A DNA stretch of 64,000 nucleotides from Sphingomonas sp. GC_Shp_5 (lineage in GTDB: Bacteria > Pseudomonadota > Alphaproteobacteria > Sphingomonadales > Sphingomonadaceae), in assembly GCF_026540855.1 (NCBI RefSeq), contig NZ_JALNUP010000008.1:96973-160972 (forward strand). The letters run 5' to 3'. Within the stretch, counting starts at the first letter, position 1, and every line of letters starts with the position of its first letter. The notes under the pieces were generated by a model, which did not search any database, was not told the origin of the DNA, and saw only the letters and a list, made by a program, of their open reading frames with translations. The position numbers were made by a program, and so were the translations under genes. This document shows positions 53,917 through 61,607 of this stretch, one piece after another.

Positions 53917-54689
53917 GCGCCGAACCGATGAAGCAGATGTTCGCAAGCGCGCAGCCCGCGCCCGCGCACCTCGTGCCGGAGCAGCCGCTGACCTATTCGC
54001 CGCGCCGCGCCGCCGCCAACACCGAGGCGCTGGTCCGCCAGCATCTGCCGCTGGTGCGGCGCATCGCCTGGCATGTCCATGGCTCGATGAGCAGCCTGAT
54101 CGAGGTCGAGGATCTCGTCCAGGTCGGTCTCGTCGCGCTGGTCGAGGCCGCAGGCCAGGCTGCCGAACAGGGCGCGCAGTTCCGCGCCTATCTGCAGACC
54201 CGGCTGCGCGGCGCGATGATCGACGAGCTGCGCCGCCAGGCAACCACCACCCGCGGCGCGATGCGCCGCCGCCGGCAGTATGCCGCCGCCGTTTCCACCC
54301 TCACCGCACAGACGGGGCATGCCCCGGGAGAAGCCATGATCGCCGAGCATCTGGGTATCAGCGTCGACAAGCTGCGCGCCGATTACGAGACCGCCGCGGC
54401 GGTGCGCTTCGAATCGATCGACGATGTTTACCAGGACGATCTCCCCTGGTTCGCCGACGACACCCCCGACGCCTTCGAGCAACTCGCCACCAGCGACCTG
54501 CGCGACACGCTGATCGCCGCAATCTCCGGCCTGCCCGAGCGCGAGGCGATGGTGATCCAGCTCTATTATGTCGAGGAGCTCAACCTCGAGGAGATCGGCC
54601 AGGTGCTCGACATCGGCGCCGCGCGGGTTTGCCAGATCAAGGCGGCCGCGCACGCCAAGCTCAAGCGGGCGCTCGCGAAGAAGGTGTAG
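53913..54689 (+). CDS. fliA: Flagellar sigma factor FliA (sigma-28)
   Basis: 258 residues. Region 2: EALVRQHLPLVRRIAWHVHGSMSSLIEVEDLVQVGLVALVEA and QFRAYLQTRLRGAMIDELRRQ. Region 3: VSTLTAQTGHAPGEAMIAEHLGISVDKLRADYE. Region 4: LIAAISGLPEREAMVIQLYYVEELNLEEIGQVLDIGAARVCQIKAAAHAKLKRAL. These make a typical FliA. It directs transcription of late flagellar genes and is held by FlgM. Its own transcription from a sigma-54 promoter places it in the middle class of the cascade. A strong terminator follows. Confidence 0.95.
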   Translation: MSAEPMKQMFASAQPAPAHLVPEQPLTYSPRRAAANTEALVRQHLPLVRRIAWHVHGSMSSLIEVEDLVQVGLVALVEAAGQAAEQGAQFRAYLQTRLRGAMIDELRRQATTTRGAMRRRRQYAAAVSTLTAQTGHAPGEAMIAEHLGISVDKLRADYETAAAVRFESIDDVYQDDLPWFADDTPDAFEQLATSDLRDTLIAAISGLPEREAMVIQLYYVEELNLEEIGQVLDIGAARVCQIKAAAHAKLKRALAKKV

Positions 54690-54725
54690 CGCCGCCGCAC
54701 GCGGTTCCACGCGCAGCATGCAGGA

Positions 54726-54760
54726 CCCAGGTCGCCGAGATGTCGGCGGCCTGGGTTTTT
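54726..54760 (+). terminator. Rho-independent terminator after fliA
   Basis: CCCAGG pairs with CCTGGG and CGCCG with CGGCG, with loop AGATGT, followed directly by TTTTT. It starts 36 bp after the fliA stop. Confidence 0.9.
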
Positions 54761-55079
54761 CATGTCCAGCTATAAGGCCGGCCGCGTGCGTCGAGGATAC
54801 GTCGCAATGCGCCTTGCCGAGCTGAGTCTCGCCATCGAACGAACCATGAGCACGAACCAGTGTTCGCTTGGCCGCCGGCCGATGAAGGCTTGATCACCTC
54901 GACTAGTTATCGGCCGCCGGCTGTACCGTCACCTCAGCGAAAGCTGAGGTCTTGCCGTAGCGTTATCCCACCCTTGCGGGCAGATCCCAGCTTCCGCTGG
55001 AATGACGGCGTGGGCCGCCGGACCTGCTGGTCGCCAACGATCCGTATCGCCGCGGGCGTGACCTCCATCCGCCAACGCC
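54761..55079. other. Intergenic stretch between fliA and flagellin terminators
   Basis: No supported gene. It holds a degenerate REP-like palindrome in its middle (54928-55006). The surrounding sequence shows no open frame with a ribosome-binding site and no recognisable RNA gene. Confidence 0.6.
54928..55006. repeat. Degenerate copy of the REP-like inverted repeat
   Basis: The left arm 54928-54952 contains CCTCAGCGAAAGCTGAGG, in which paired positions changed together relative to the 33-kb copy (CCCAGC to CTCAGC, GCTGGG to GCTGAG), so the hairpin is kept. The right arm 54982-55006 contains ATCCCAGCTTCCGCTGG. The arms face each other 29 bp apart, as in the perfect copy. Confidence 0.75.
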
Positions 55080-55109
55080 AAAAACCCCGGTGGCATGGAG
55101 CCACCGGGG
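55080..55109 (-). terminator. Rho-independent terminator of the flagellin gene
   Basis: Minus strand: CCCCGGTGGC, loop TCCAT, GCCACCGGGG, then TTTTT. The perfect 10-bp stem makes it one of the clearest terminators in the window. It lies 80 bp after the flagellin stop. Confidence 0.93.
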
Positions 55110-55141
55110 TAATGGTGCCCTTTCTCGCGAAAGGACCCGGT

Positions 55142-55180
55142 CGGCGCCGGCACCCTCTTGGGGGGCCGGTGCCGGCGCCG
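55142..55180 (-). other. 13-bp perfect hairpin in the flagellin 3' untranslated region
   Basis: CGGCGCCGGCACC pairs with GGTGCCGGCGCCG around a 13-nt loop. It begins 9 bp after the stop codon and precedes the actual terminator. No T-tract follows, so transcript stabilisation or ribosome-related control is more likely than termination. Confidence 0.6.
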
Positions 55181-55188
55181 ATACGCGG

Positions 55189-56235
55189 TTACTGGAGGAG
55201 CTTGAGGACGCCCTGCTGGCTCTGGTTGGCCTGGGCCAGCATCGCGGTGGAGGCCTGGCTCAGGATCTGGGCCTTGGCGAGCGCCGTGGTCTCGGTCGAG
55301 AAGTCGGCGTCCTCGATCCGGCTCTTGGCGTCCGTCAGGTTGGTGACGTTGGTGGTCAGCGAGTTGACCGCCGACTGCAGGCGGCTTTCGCCGGCGCCGA
55401 TCGAGGCGCGGGTGGTAGCCACGGCCTGGAGCGCGGTGTCGAGCAGGCCCATCGCCGCTTCCGCACCAGCCTTGCTGCCTATGTCGATGCCGCCCGTGGC
55501 GGTGCCCGTCGTGGCCGCTTCCTCATACACCTGGTCACCGGCCGCCAGCGTCACCGTGGTGCCGATCTGAGCCGTGGTGGCATCCGCCTGGGTCGTGCCG
55601 GTGCCCTTGATCTGGGCACCGTAGGCGACGTCCTCGGCGGAAATCACGTGGGTGGTGCCGACCTTCGGATCACCCGCGAGCAGCGCGGTGCCGAGCTGAC
55701 CCGTGGTGGTGGTGGCGGTGGCCGCAGAGCCGCTGACGTTGGTCAGGTTGAGCCCGCTGATCTTGAGCCCCACCTTGTCGGTCGAGTCCGCACCGGTCTG
55801 GATGTTGATGACGTTGTCGGTCGACTTGAACAGGTCGACACCGTTGAACTGCGAGCCCATGATGCTGACGAGCTGCTGCTTGAGCTCCTTGACCTCGACC
55901 TGCATGTTGGCGCGGTCGGTGTCCTGGTAGGTGCCCGAAGCCGACTGGACCGAGAGTTCGCGCATCCGCTGCAGGATGTTGCTGGCTTCGTCGAGCGCGC
56001 CGTCGGCGGTCTGGGCGAGGGCGATGCCGTCGTTGGCGTTGCGGATCGCCTGGGTCATGCCCTTGATCGACGCCGTCATCGACGACGAGATGGCGAGGCC
56101 GGCGGCATCGTCCGACGCGTTGTTGATGCGCTTGCCGGTCGACAGGCGCTCCATCGCGGTGGACAGCTGGCTGTTGGCTGCGGTGGAAGCATTCGACGAG
56201 CGAAGTGCGGCGACGTTGGTACCGATGACAGTCAT
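55189..56235 (-). CDS. fliC: Flagellin
   Basis: 348 residues. The conserved D0/D1 N-terminus is MTVIGTNVAALRSSNASTAANSQLSTAMERLSTGKRINNASDDAAGLAISSSM, the C-terminus IEDADFSTETTALAKAQILSQASTAMLAQANQSQQGVLKLLQ. The Thr/Ala/Gly-rich variable part (about 165-255) is the exposed domain. It is the only flagellin in the window. It is transcribed from a sigma-28 promoter and flanked by a strong terminator, as expected for the most abundant flagellar transcript. Confidence 0.97.
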   Translation of the reverse strand: MTVIGTNVAALRSSNASTAANSQLSTAMERLSTGKRINNASDDAAGLAISSSMTASIKGMTQAIRNANDGIALAQTADGALDEASNILQRMRELSVQSASGTYQDTDRANMQVEVKELKQQLVSIMGSQFNGVDLFKSTDNVINIQTGADSTDKVGLKISGLNLTNVSGSAATATTTTGQLGTALLAGDPKVGTTHVISAEDVAYGAQIKGTGTTQADATTAQIGTTVTLAAGDQVYEEAATTGTATGGIDIGSKAGAEAAMGLLDTALQAVATTRASIGAGESRLQSAVNSLTTNVTNLTDAKSRIEDADFSTETTALAKAQILSQASTAMLAQANQSQQGVLKLLQ

Positions 56236-56302
56236 GAGAATATCTCCATTTGCTACGGCTTCACCGCCGCCCCCAGAGCGGAGGGCCGAGCCGTCAAATG
56301 GA

Positions 56303-56329
56303 GTAACGGCCGGTTACGGGGCGGCTTTA
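56303..56329 (-). promoter_or_regulatory. Sigma-28 promoter of the flagellin gene
   Basis: Minus strand: TAAAGCCG, 11 nt, GCCGTTAC, against the flagellar pattern TAAAGTTT-N11-GCCGATAA. It lies 68 bp before the ATG, with GGAGA at the expected ribosome-binding position (ATGGAGATATTCTC before the start). Confidence 0.82.
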
Positions 56330-56519
56330 GCGAAAATATCGCAGCCTCCGGATCCCTTCCCCAGCCCCCTCCTACGCGTACGCGTACGCGCGCAAGCGCA
56401 GGCCGCTGGCGCGTAACGCGCGCGCGGACGCACCCGGAAAAGTTTTGCCGCCTGCAACCGATTTTAACAGGGCTTTAACCGAACTTGCCGCATTGAGAGC
56501 CTGTCCTTGGGGGTAACCA

Positions 56520-57836
56520 ATGCGCTCGATTTTTCCTTCTGCTGCAGTCACTTCCCGCAAATACGCGCTGCTCTCGAGCCTCCGGGCTCAGGGTTTCGGC
56601 ATTGGTTCCTTCGAATCGGTCCAGCCTGGACCGGCTGATCTGTTTCTGATCGCCGAAGGCGAGGCCCCGCCCGCCCCGGCGCGAACGGTGATCATCGGCG
56701 AGGATGGCCGCTACATTGTGCCGTCAAGCAACGGAAATCCCGCGCGAATCGCGTTCGGCCCGGCAGACGCTGCGGTCGGCAATGGCTTCGCTCGCGCGCT
56801 CGTCGCCGGCCCCAACCAGCCCACCGCTGCCGATCCCGAGAGCCTGGCGCTGCTCGCGCTCGCCGAACGGGTCGCGCAGGCGGACATTACGGTATTGATC
56901 AACGGCCCCACCGGCACCGGCAAGGAAGTGCTGGCGCGCGCGATCCACAACAATTCGGCGCGCAAGGATGGCCCGTTCATCGCCATCAACTGCGCCGCTT
57001 TGCCCGAGACGATGCTCGAGGCCTTGCTGTTCGGCCACCAGAAGGGCGCGTTCACCGGCGCCTCGAGCGGCGGCGAAGGCTTCTTCCGCGCGGCGGACGG
57101 CGGCACCATCCTGCTCGACGAGATCGCCGAGATGCCGCTGCAGCTGCAGGCCAAGCTGCTGCGCGTCCTCCAGGAGCGCGAAGTGGTGCCGATCGGCGCC
57201 TCGGTGCCCCAGTCGATCGACGTCCGCGTCGTCGCCTGCGCCAACCGCGATCTCCAGGCCGAGGTGGCCGCGGGCCGGTTCCGCGCCGATCTTTATTACC
57301 GCCTGTCGGTGTTCCCGCTGTCCACCAAGCCGCTCGCCGAGCGCACCCAGGACATTCCCGCGCTCGCCGCGACGATGATCCTGCGCCACGCCGGCAATCG
57401 CGCGGTGGTGCCGTGGCCGACCGCCGAGGCAGTGCAGGCGCTGGTCGATTATGATTGGCCCGGCAACGTCCGCGAGCTCGAGAATGTGATCCAGCGCGCG
57501 CTGCTGTTCGCCGGCGGCGACACCATCGAGCTTGCCCATATCGTGTTCGATCGCCCGATCAGCTTCACCTTCCAGCGCACCGAGGCCCCCGTTGTCGCGA
57601 TCAACGCGCCGGCGCCGCCGCCGGTGTTCCTCCCCGCCGATACGGCAACACTCGGTAACGTCGTGCAGATGAGCGAATTCCAGGCGATCCGTGAAACCCT
57701 CGCCGCCTGCGGCGGCAGCCGGATCGAAACTGCCAAGCGGCTCGGCATTTCGGAGCGCACCTTGCGCTACCGGCTCGCCAAGGCACGCGAACAGGGTGAG
57801 GATCTCGCCCGCACCAACATGGCGGCCCGGGCATGA
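56520..57836 (+). CDS. flbD: Sigma-54-dependent flagellar activator, FlbD-like
   Basis: 438 residues. The N-terminal 90 residues (RKYALLSSLRAQGFGIGSFES, ADLFLIAEGE) look like a shrunken receiver without the acidic pair or phospho-acceptor Asp. Then a complete AAA+ domain: Walker A GPTGTGKE (129-136), the sigma-54 contact loop GAFTGA (176-181), Walker B ILLDE (197-201), and arginine-finger region FRADLYYRL. A Fis-type HTH closes the protein (ETLAACGGSRIETAKRLGISERTLRYRLAKAR). GGGGG stands 6 nt before the ATG. It is the likely activator of the three sigma-54 promoters. In Caulobacter FlbD does this job together with FliX; no FliX is seen here. It is the first gene of the fliEFGHIJK unit. Confidence 0.9.
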   Translation: MRSIFPSAAVTSRKYALLSSLRAQGFGIGSFESVQPGPADLFLIAEGEAPPAPARTVIIGEDGRYIVPSSNGNPARIAFGPADAAVGNGFARALVAGPNQPTAADPESLALLALAERVAQADITVLINGPTGTGKEVLARAIHNNSARKDGPFIAINCAALPETMLEALLFGHQKGAFTGASSGGEGFFRAADGGTILLDEIAEMPLQLQAKLLRVLQEREVVPIGASVPQSIDVRVVACANRDLQAEVAAGRFRADLYYRLSVFPLSTKPLAERTQDIPALAATMILRHAGNRAVVPWPTAEAVQALVDYDWPGNVRELENVIQRALLFAGGDTIELAHIVFDRPISFTFQRTEAPVVAINAPAPPPVFLPADTATLGNVVQMSEFQAIRETLAACGGSRIETAKRLGISERTLRYRLAKAREQGEDLARTNMAARA

Positions 57837-58201
57837 GCGGCGTCGCAGGGATCGGCGGTGCGATGAGCATCGACCGGGTGATGGCGATGCGCTCGCAGAT
57901 CCTGGAGCGCAACCAGGCGCTGAGCCGCGCCAGCGCGAGCGGGTCGGTCGACAGCGCCGCCGCCACGAGCGCGGCCAAGCCGGTCAGCTTCGCCGACACG
58001 ATGCAGGACGCGCTGAAGGGGGTCAACGAGACCCAGAACCAGGCCTCCACGCTGTCGGAAAGCTACGAACGCGGCGAGACCGTGGACATCGCCAAGGTGA
58101 TGCTCGCGCGCCAACAGGCCTCGGTGGGCTTCGAAGCCACGCTGCAGGTCCGCAACAAACTCCTGTCCGCCTATAAGGACATCATGAGCATGCCGGTCTG
58201 A
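57833..58201 (+). CDS. fliE: Flagellar hook-basal body protein FliE
   Basis: 122 residues. The C-terminal half is typical: SFADTMQDALKGVNETQNQASTLSESYERGETVDIAKVMLARQQASVGFEATLQVRNKLLSAYKDIMSMPV. It joins the MS ring to the rod. ATGA overlap with the activator gene upstream; fliF starts 1 bp after its stop. Confidence 0.95.
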   Translation: MSGVAGIGGAMSIDRVMAMRSQILERNQALSRASASGSVDSAAATSAAKPVSFADTMQDALKGVNETQNQASTLSESYERGETVDIAKVMLARQQASVGFEATLQVRNKLLSAYKDIMSMPV

Positions 58202-58202
58202 T

Positions 58203-59891
58203 ATGAACACCGCCCTCGCCACCACCACGTCGGCGCTGCCCGAGAAGTTCGCCAACCCTTTGCTCCAGATCAAGGGCATGCTCGCGCAGCCCGCGGTGCG
58301 CCGCGCGCTGCCGATGACGCTGCTCGTCGGACTGATCGGCGCCGCCGCGCTCGCCTGGATGATGCTCGCCACGCCGACGCAGAAGACGCTGTTCACCGGC
58401 CTTACCGATGCCGACAAGCAGGCGGTCACCTCCGCGCTGACCCAGGCGAGCATCGCCAGCCACATCGACGACGGTACCGGCTCGCTGACCGTCAACGAGG
58501 ACGATTTCAACAAGGCGCGGATGCTGCTCGCCGGCCAGGGCCTGCCCAAGGCGGCGCCCGGCGGCTACGCGATCCTCGATTCGCTCCCCATGGGTGTCAG
58601 CCGCGCCGTCGAGGGCGAGCGCCTTCGCCAGGCCCGCGAGACCGAACTCGCCCGCTCGATCGAGGAGATCGACGCGGTCGCCGAGGCACGCGTCCACCTC
58701 GCCATGCCCGAGGCATCGGTGTTCGTGCGCGACAATGCCGCGCCGTCCGCCTCCGTGGTGCTGAAGCTGCAGGGTGGCCGCTCGCTGAGCGCCGCGCAGG
58801 TCCAGTCGATCATCAACCTCACCGCGTCGTCGGTGCCGGGCATGAAGCCCGAGGGCGTCACCGTAGTGGACCAGCTCGGCGCGTTGCTGTCGAAGCCCGG
58901 CGGCAACGGCGATCCCGCGGGCGACCAGCGGCTCGAGGTGCAGCGTCACGTCGAGGACAAGTATCGCCAGCAGCTGATCCAGCTGCTCACGCCGCTGGTC
59001 GGCGCGGGCAATTTCACCACCGAGGTGCAGGCCGACGTCAATCTCGACGAGACCCAGGCGACCCGCGAGAGCTACGAGAAGCAGGGCGCGCTGCGCGCCG
59101 AGACCGGCAACTGGACCGGTAATCAGGCCGCTACCGCCGCCGCGGCGCCCGGTGGCATCCCCGGTGCGCTCTCCAACACGCCGCCGCCCGCCAGCCAGCT
59201 GCAGACCCCGCAGGCCGCCAACGGCGCCAGCGGTGCGGCACCCGGCACCGATCCGCAGCCGGTCGCCGGCGGTGCTGCACCGAATGCGGCCAAGCAGTCC
59301 GACGCGTTCCAGCGCGCTTATGATCTCGGCAAGGAAGTGTCGGTGACGCGAAACGCGCCCGGCGCCATCAAGCGCCTGTCGGTCGCGGTGTTGCTCCGCG
59401 ATCCCGACAAGACCCGGCGCACCGCGATGGAGATCAACCAGATCACCGATCTGGTGAAGAGCGCGGTCGGCTTCGACCAGGCCCGCCAGGACCAAGTCAC
59501 CGTGATCAGCCGCAAGTTCGCCGATGCCTCGGCCGACGTCGCCGGTGGGCCGAAATGGTATGACAATGCCTGGCTGCCGGTGCTCGCCCGCAACGCTACC
59601 GCGATCGTCATCGCCTTGCTGGTGCTGCTGCTCGGTGTCCGCCCGCTCGCCAAGGGGCTGATGAAGAAGCGCGACGATGCCAATCCGGTGCTCGGCGCCC
59701 CGATCGGCGGCGCCGATGGCGCGCTCGCCAACACCGACGGCATCACCGTCGCCGACCCGGTCAGCCTCGATCGCCTCGAGCAGAGCCGCGGCACCGATGA
59801 GCGCATCGGCGCGGTTCGCGGCTTCACCCGTGACAATCCGGCGCGTGCCGCCCTGGCGGTCCGCGACATGATCAAGGCCGAAGCCAAGTGA
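58203..59891 (+). CDS. fliF: Flagellar MS-ring protein FliF
   Basis: 562 residues. Two membrane segments flank the periplasmic ring-building domains: ALPMTLLVGLIGAAALAWMML (about 37-57) and NATAIVIALLVLLLGVRPLA (about 475-495). Between them lie LFTGLTDADKQAVTSAL, YAILDSLPMGVSRAVEGERLRQARETELARSIEEIDAVAEARVHLAMPE and ASVVLKLQGGRSLSAAQVQSIINLTASSVPGM. The cytoplasmic C-terminus binds FliG. A Pro/Ala/Gln-rich stretch around 315-360 is a low-complexity insert. Confidence 0.96.
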   Translation: MNTALATTTSALPEKFANPLLQIKGMLAQPAVRRALPMTLLVGLIGAAALAWMMLATPTQKTLFTGLTDADKQAVTSALTQASIASHIDDGTGSLTVNEDDFNKARMLLAGQGLPKAAPGGYAILDSLPMGVSRAVEGERLRQARETELARSIEEIDAVAEARVHLAMPEASVFVRDNAAPSASVVLKLQGGRSLSAAQVQSIINLTASSVPGMKPEGVTVVDQLGALLSKPGGNGDPAGDQRLEVQRHVEDKYRQQLIQLLTPLVGAGNFTTEVQADVNLDETQATRESYEKQGALRAETGNWTGNQAATAAAAPGGIPGALSNTPPPASQLQTPQAANGASGAAPGTDPQPVAGGAAPNAAKQSDAFQRAYDLGKEVSVTRNAPGAIKRLSVAVLLRDPDKTRRTAMEINQITDLVKSAVGFDQARQDQVTVISRKFADASADVAGGPKWYDNAWLPVLARNATAIVIALLVLLLGVRPLAKGLMKKRDDANPVLGAPIGGADGALANTDGITVADPVSLDRLEQSRGTDERIGAVRGFTRDNPARAALAVRDMIKAEAK

Positions 59892-60901
59892 GCACCGCCG
59901 TTGCTCCCCGTACCTACACCGGCGTCGAGCGCGCCGCGGTACTGATGATGCTCGTCGGCGAGGAGGAGGCTGCCGCCATCCTCCAGAAGCTCGAGCCCGA
60001 GGAAGTCCGCCAGCTCGGCACCGCGATGTTCGCGGTCGCCGATGTCTCCGAACAGGAAGTGGAGGACGTGCTCGACGATTTCGTCGGCCGCGCCCGCGAG
60101 CGCACCGGGATCAGCTTCGATCCCCGCCCTAAGATCGAGGCGGTAATGCACCGCGCGCTCGGGCCGGAAAAAGCCGACAGCGTGCTCGCGCGCATCACTC
60201 CGGCCGAGGCCGCCTGCGAGCTCGAGCTGCTCGACTGGATGGAGGCGCCCGAGATCGCCGCGATGGTCGAGAAGGAGCATCCGCAGATCGCCGCGGTGCT
60301 GATCGCCAACCTCGATCCCGCGATCGGTGGCCAGGTGCTCGAGCTGCTGCCCGACGCGATCCAGCCCGATATTCTCCACCGCATCGCCCGGCTCGGCCCG
60401 ATCAACCCCGAGGCCGTCGAGACGCTGCGCACCATGCTCGCCAACCGCCGCGGCGGCGGCTCGTCATCGGCGAGCGTGCTGCTCGGCGGCACGCGCGAGG
60501 CCGCCAAGATCCTGCAGGGCGCGCGCAAGGCGACCGAACAGCGGGTGATGCCCAAGCTGTTCAAGATCGACAAGGATGTCGCCAAGGCGATCGAGGAGGC
60601 GATGTTCGTCTTCGACAATCTGCTCGACATGGACGACAAGAACCTTGGCACGCTCATTCGCAACGTCGACGGCGACATCCTGTCGCGCGCGCTCAAGGGC
60701 GTGGACGAGACGGCGCGCAGCCGCTTCCTCGGCTGCATGTCCGCGCGCGCTGCCGACGGCATCCGCGACGAGATGGAGGCGCGCGGGCCGATGAAGCTCG
60801 CCGAGGTGCTTGAAGCGCAGAAGGCGATGATCGGCATCGCGCGCAACCTCGCCAAGGACGGCACCATCGTGATGGGCGCAGGCGACGACGATTATGTCTG
60901 A
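59888..60901 (+). CDS. fliG: Flagellar motor switch protein FliG
   Basis: 337 residues. YTGVERAAVLMMLVGEEEAAAILQKLEPEEVRQLGTAM at the N-terminus, EHPQIAAVLIANLDPAIGGQVLELLPDAIQPDILHRIARLGPINPEAVETL in the middle, and FDNLLDMDDKNLGTLIRNVDGDILSRALKGVDETARSRFLGCMSARAADGIRDEMEARGPMKLAEVLEAQK, the torque helix region, at the C-terminus. The start is GTG, overlapping the fliF stop as GTGA. Confidence 0.96.
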   Translation: MSTAVAPRTYTGVERAAVLMMLVGEEEAAAILQKLEPEEVRQLGTAMFAVADVSEQEVEDVLDDFVGRARERTGISFDPRPKIEAVMHRALGPEKADSVLARITPAEAACELELLDWMEAPEIAAMVEKEHPQIAAVLIANLDPAIGGQVLELLPDAIQPDILHRIARLGPINPEAVETLRTMLANRRGGGSSSASVLLGGTREAAKILQGARKATEQRVMPKLFKIDKDVAKAIEEAMFVFDNLLDMDDKNLGTLIRNVDGDILSRALKGVDETARSRFLGCMSARAADGIRDEMEARGPMKLAEVLEAQKAMIGIARNLAKDGTIVMGAGDDDYV

Positions 60902-61607
60902 GTTCGTCGCCGGCTTCGCCGCTCGCCACGACACCGCGGCGCACATCCTTCAGGCCGCGTTCGCGCCGCCGATGGGCTTTGCCGCGCGCGAGACCTGGAC
61001 GCGCGAGGCGCGCGAGCCCGCCGCGGCCCGCCCGCGCCACTTCAGCCCCGCCGATCCGGCAACCAGGCCCACCGAGGGCTGGGACCCGCTCGATGCCGAA
61101 GCGGAGCCGAGCAGCTTCATCAACCCGGTCGAGACCGCGCATGCCGCCGGCTATGCCGAAGGGCTGGCCGCCGCCGCCGCCGCGGCGCGCGAGACCGGCG
61201 ATCGTGATCGGGCGCTGCTGACCGAGCTCACCGCCGCGCTCGCCAACGGCCACCAGCTCGATCGCGAGCGGATCGCCGGGCAGTTGCGCCAGACCGTGAT
61301 GTTCCTGGTCGCGCAATTGGTCGGCGAGGTCGGCGTCTCGCCCGAATGGCTGACCAGCCGGATCGAGGCAGCCGCCGAACTGCTCGCGGAATCGAGCGAA
61401 TCCGCGCTGCTCCGCCTCAACCCGGCCGATGTGCCCATGATCGAGAGCGGCCTGCCCAAATCGATCTTCGCCGCCGGCGATGCGACGATCTCGCGCGGCA
61501 GCTTCGTGCTCGAGAGTGCCTCGACGGTGGTGGAGGACGGCCCGGCGCTGTGGCTCGACCAGCTCGCCCAGGTGATCGACCGGATCCCGGTGCCGAGCGC
61601 ATGCTGA
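60894..61607 (+). CDS. fliH: Flagellar export regulator FliH
   Basis: 237 residues. An Ala/Pro-rich N-terminus, then a helical part (AGYAEGLAAAAAAARETGDRDRALLTEL) and the FliH/YscL/V-ATPase E-like C-terminal domain: RIAGQLRQTVMFLVAQLVGEVGVSPEWLTSRIEAAAELL, ESALLRLNPADVPMIES and GDATISRGSFVLESASTVVEDGPALWLDQLAQVI. It holds FliI. It overlaps fliG by 8 bp and fliI by 7 bp. Confidence 0.92.
   Translation: MSEFVAGFAARHDTAAHILQAAFAPPMGFAARETWTREAREPAAARPRHFSPADPATRPTEGWDPLDAEAEPSSFINPVETAHAAGYAEGLAAAAAAARETGDRDRALLTELTAALANGHQLDRERIAGQLRQTVMFLVAQLVGEVGVSPEWLTSRIEAAAELLAESSESALLRLNPADVPMIESGLPKSIFAAGDATISRGSFVLESASTVVEDGPALWLDQLAQVIDRIPVPSAC

Noticed and set aside
56373..56394. Tandem TACGCG hexamers upstream of the FlbD-like gene
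   Set aside because: Three short units only; no link to a promoter, operator or origin can be supported.
61346..61600. Upstream extension of fliI inside fliH
   Set aside because: The extension is Arg-rich out-of-frame reading of fliH; ATG 61601 gives the normal FliI length.
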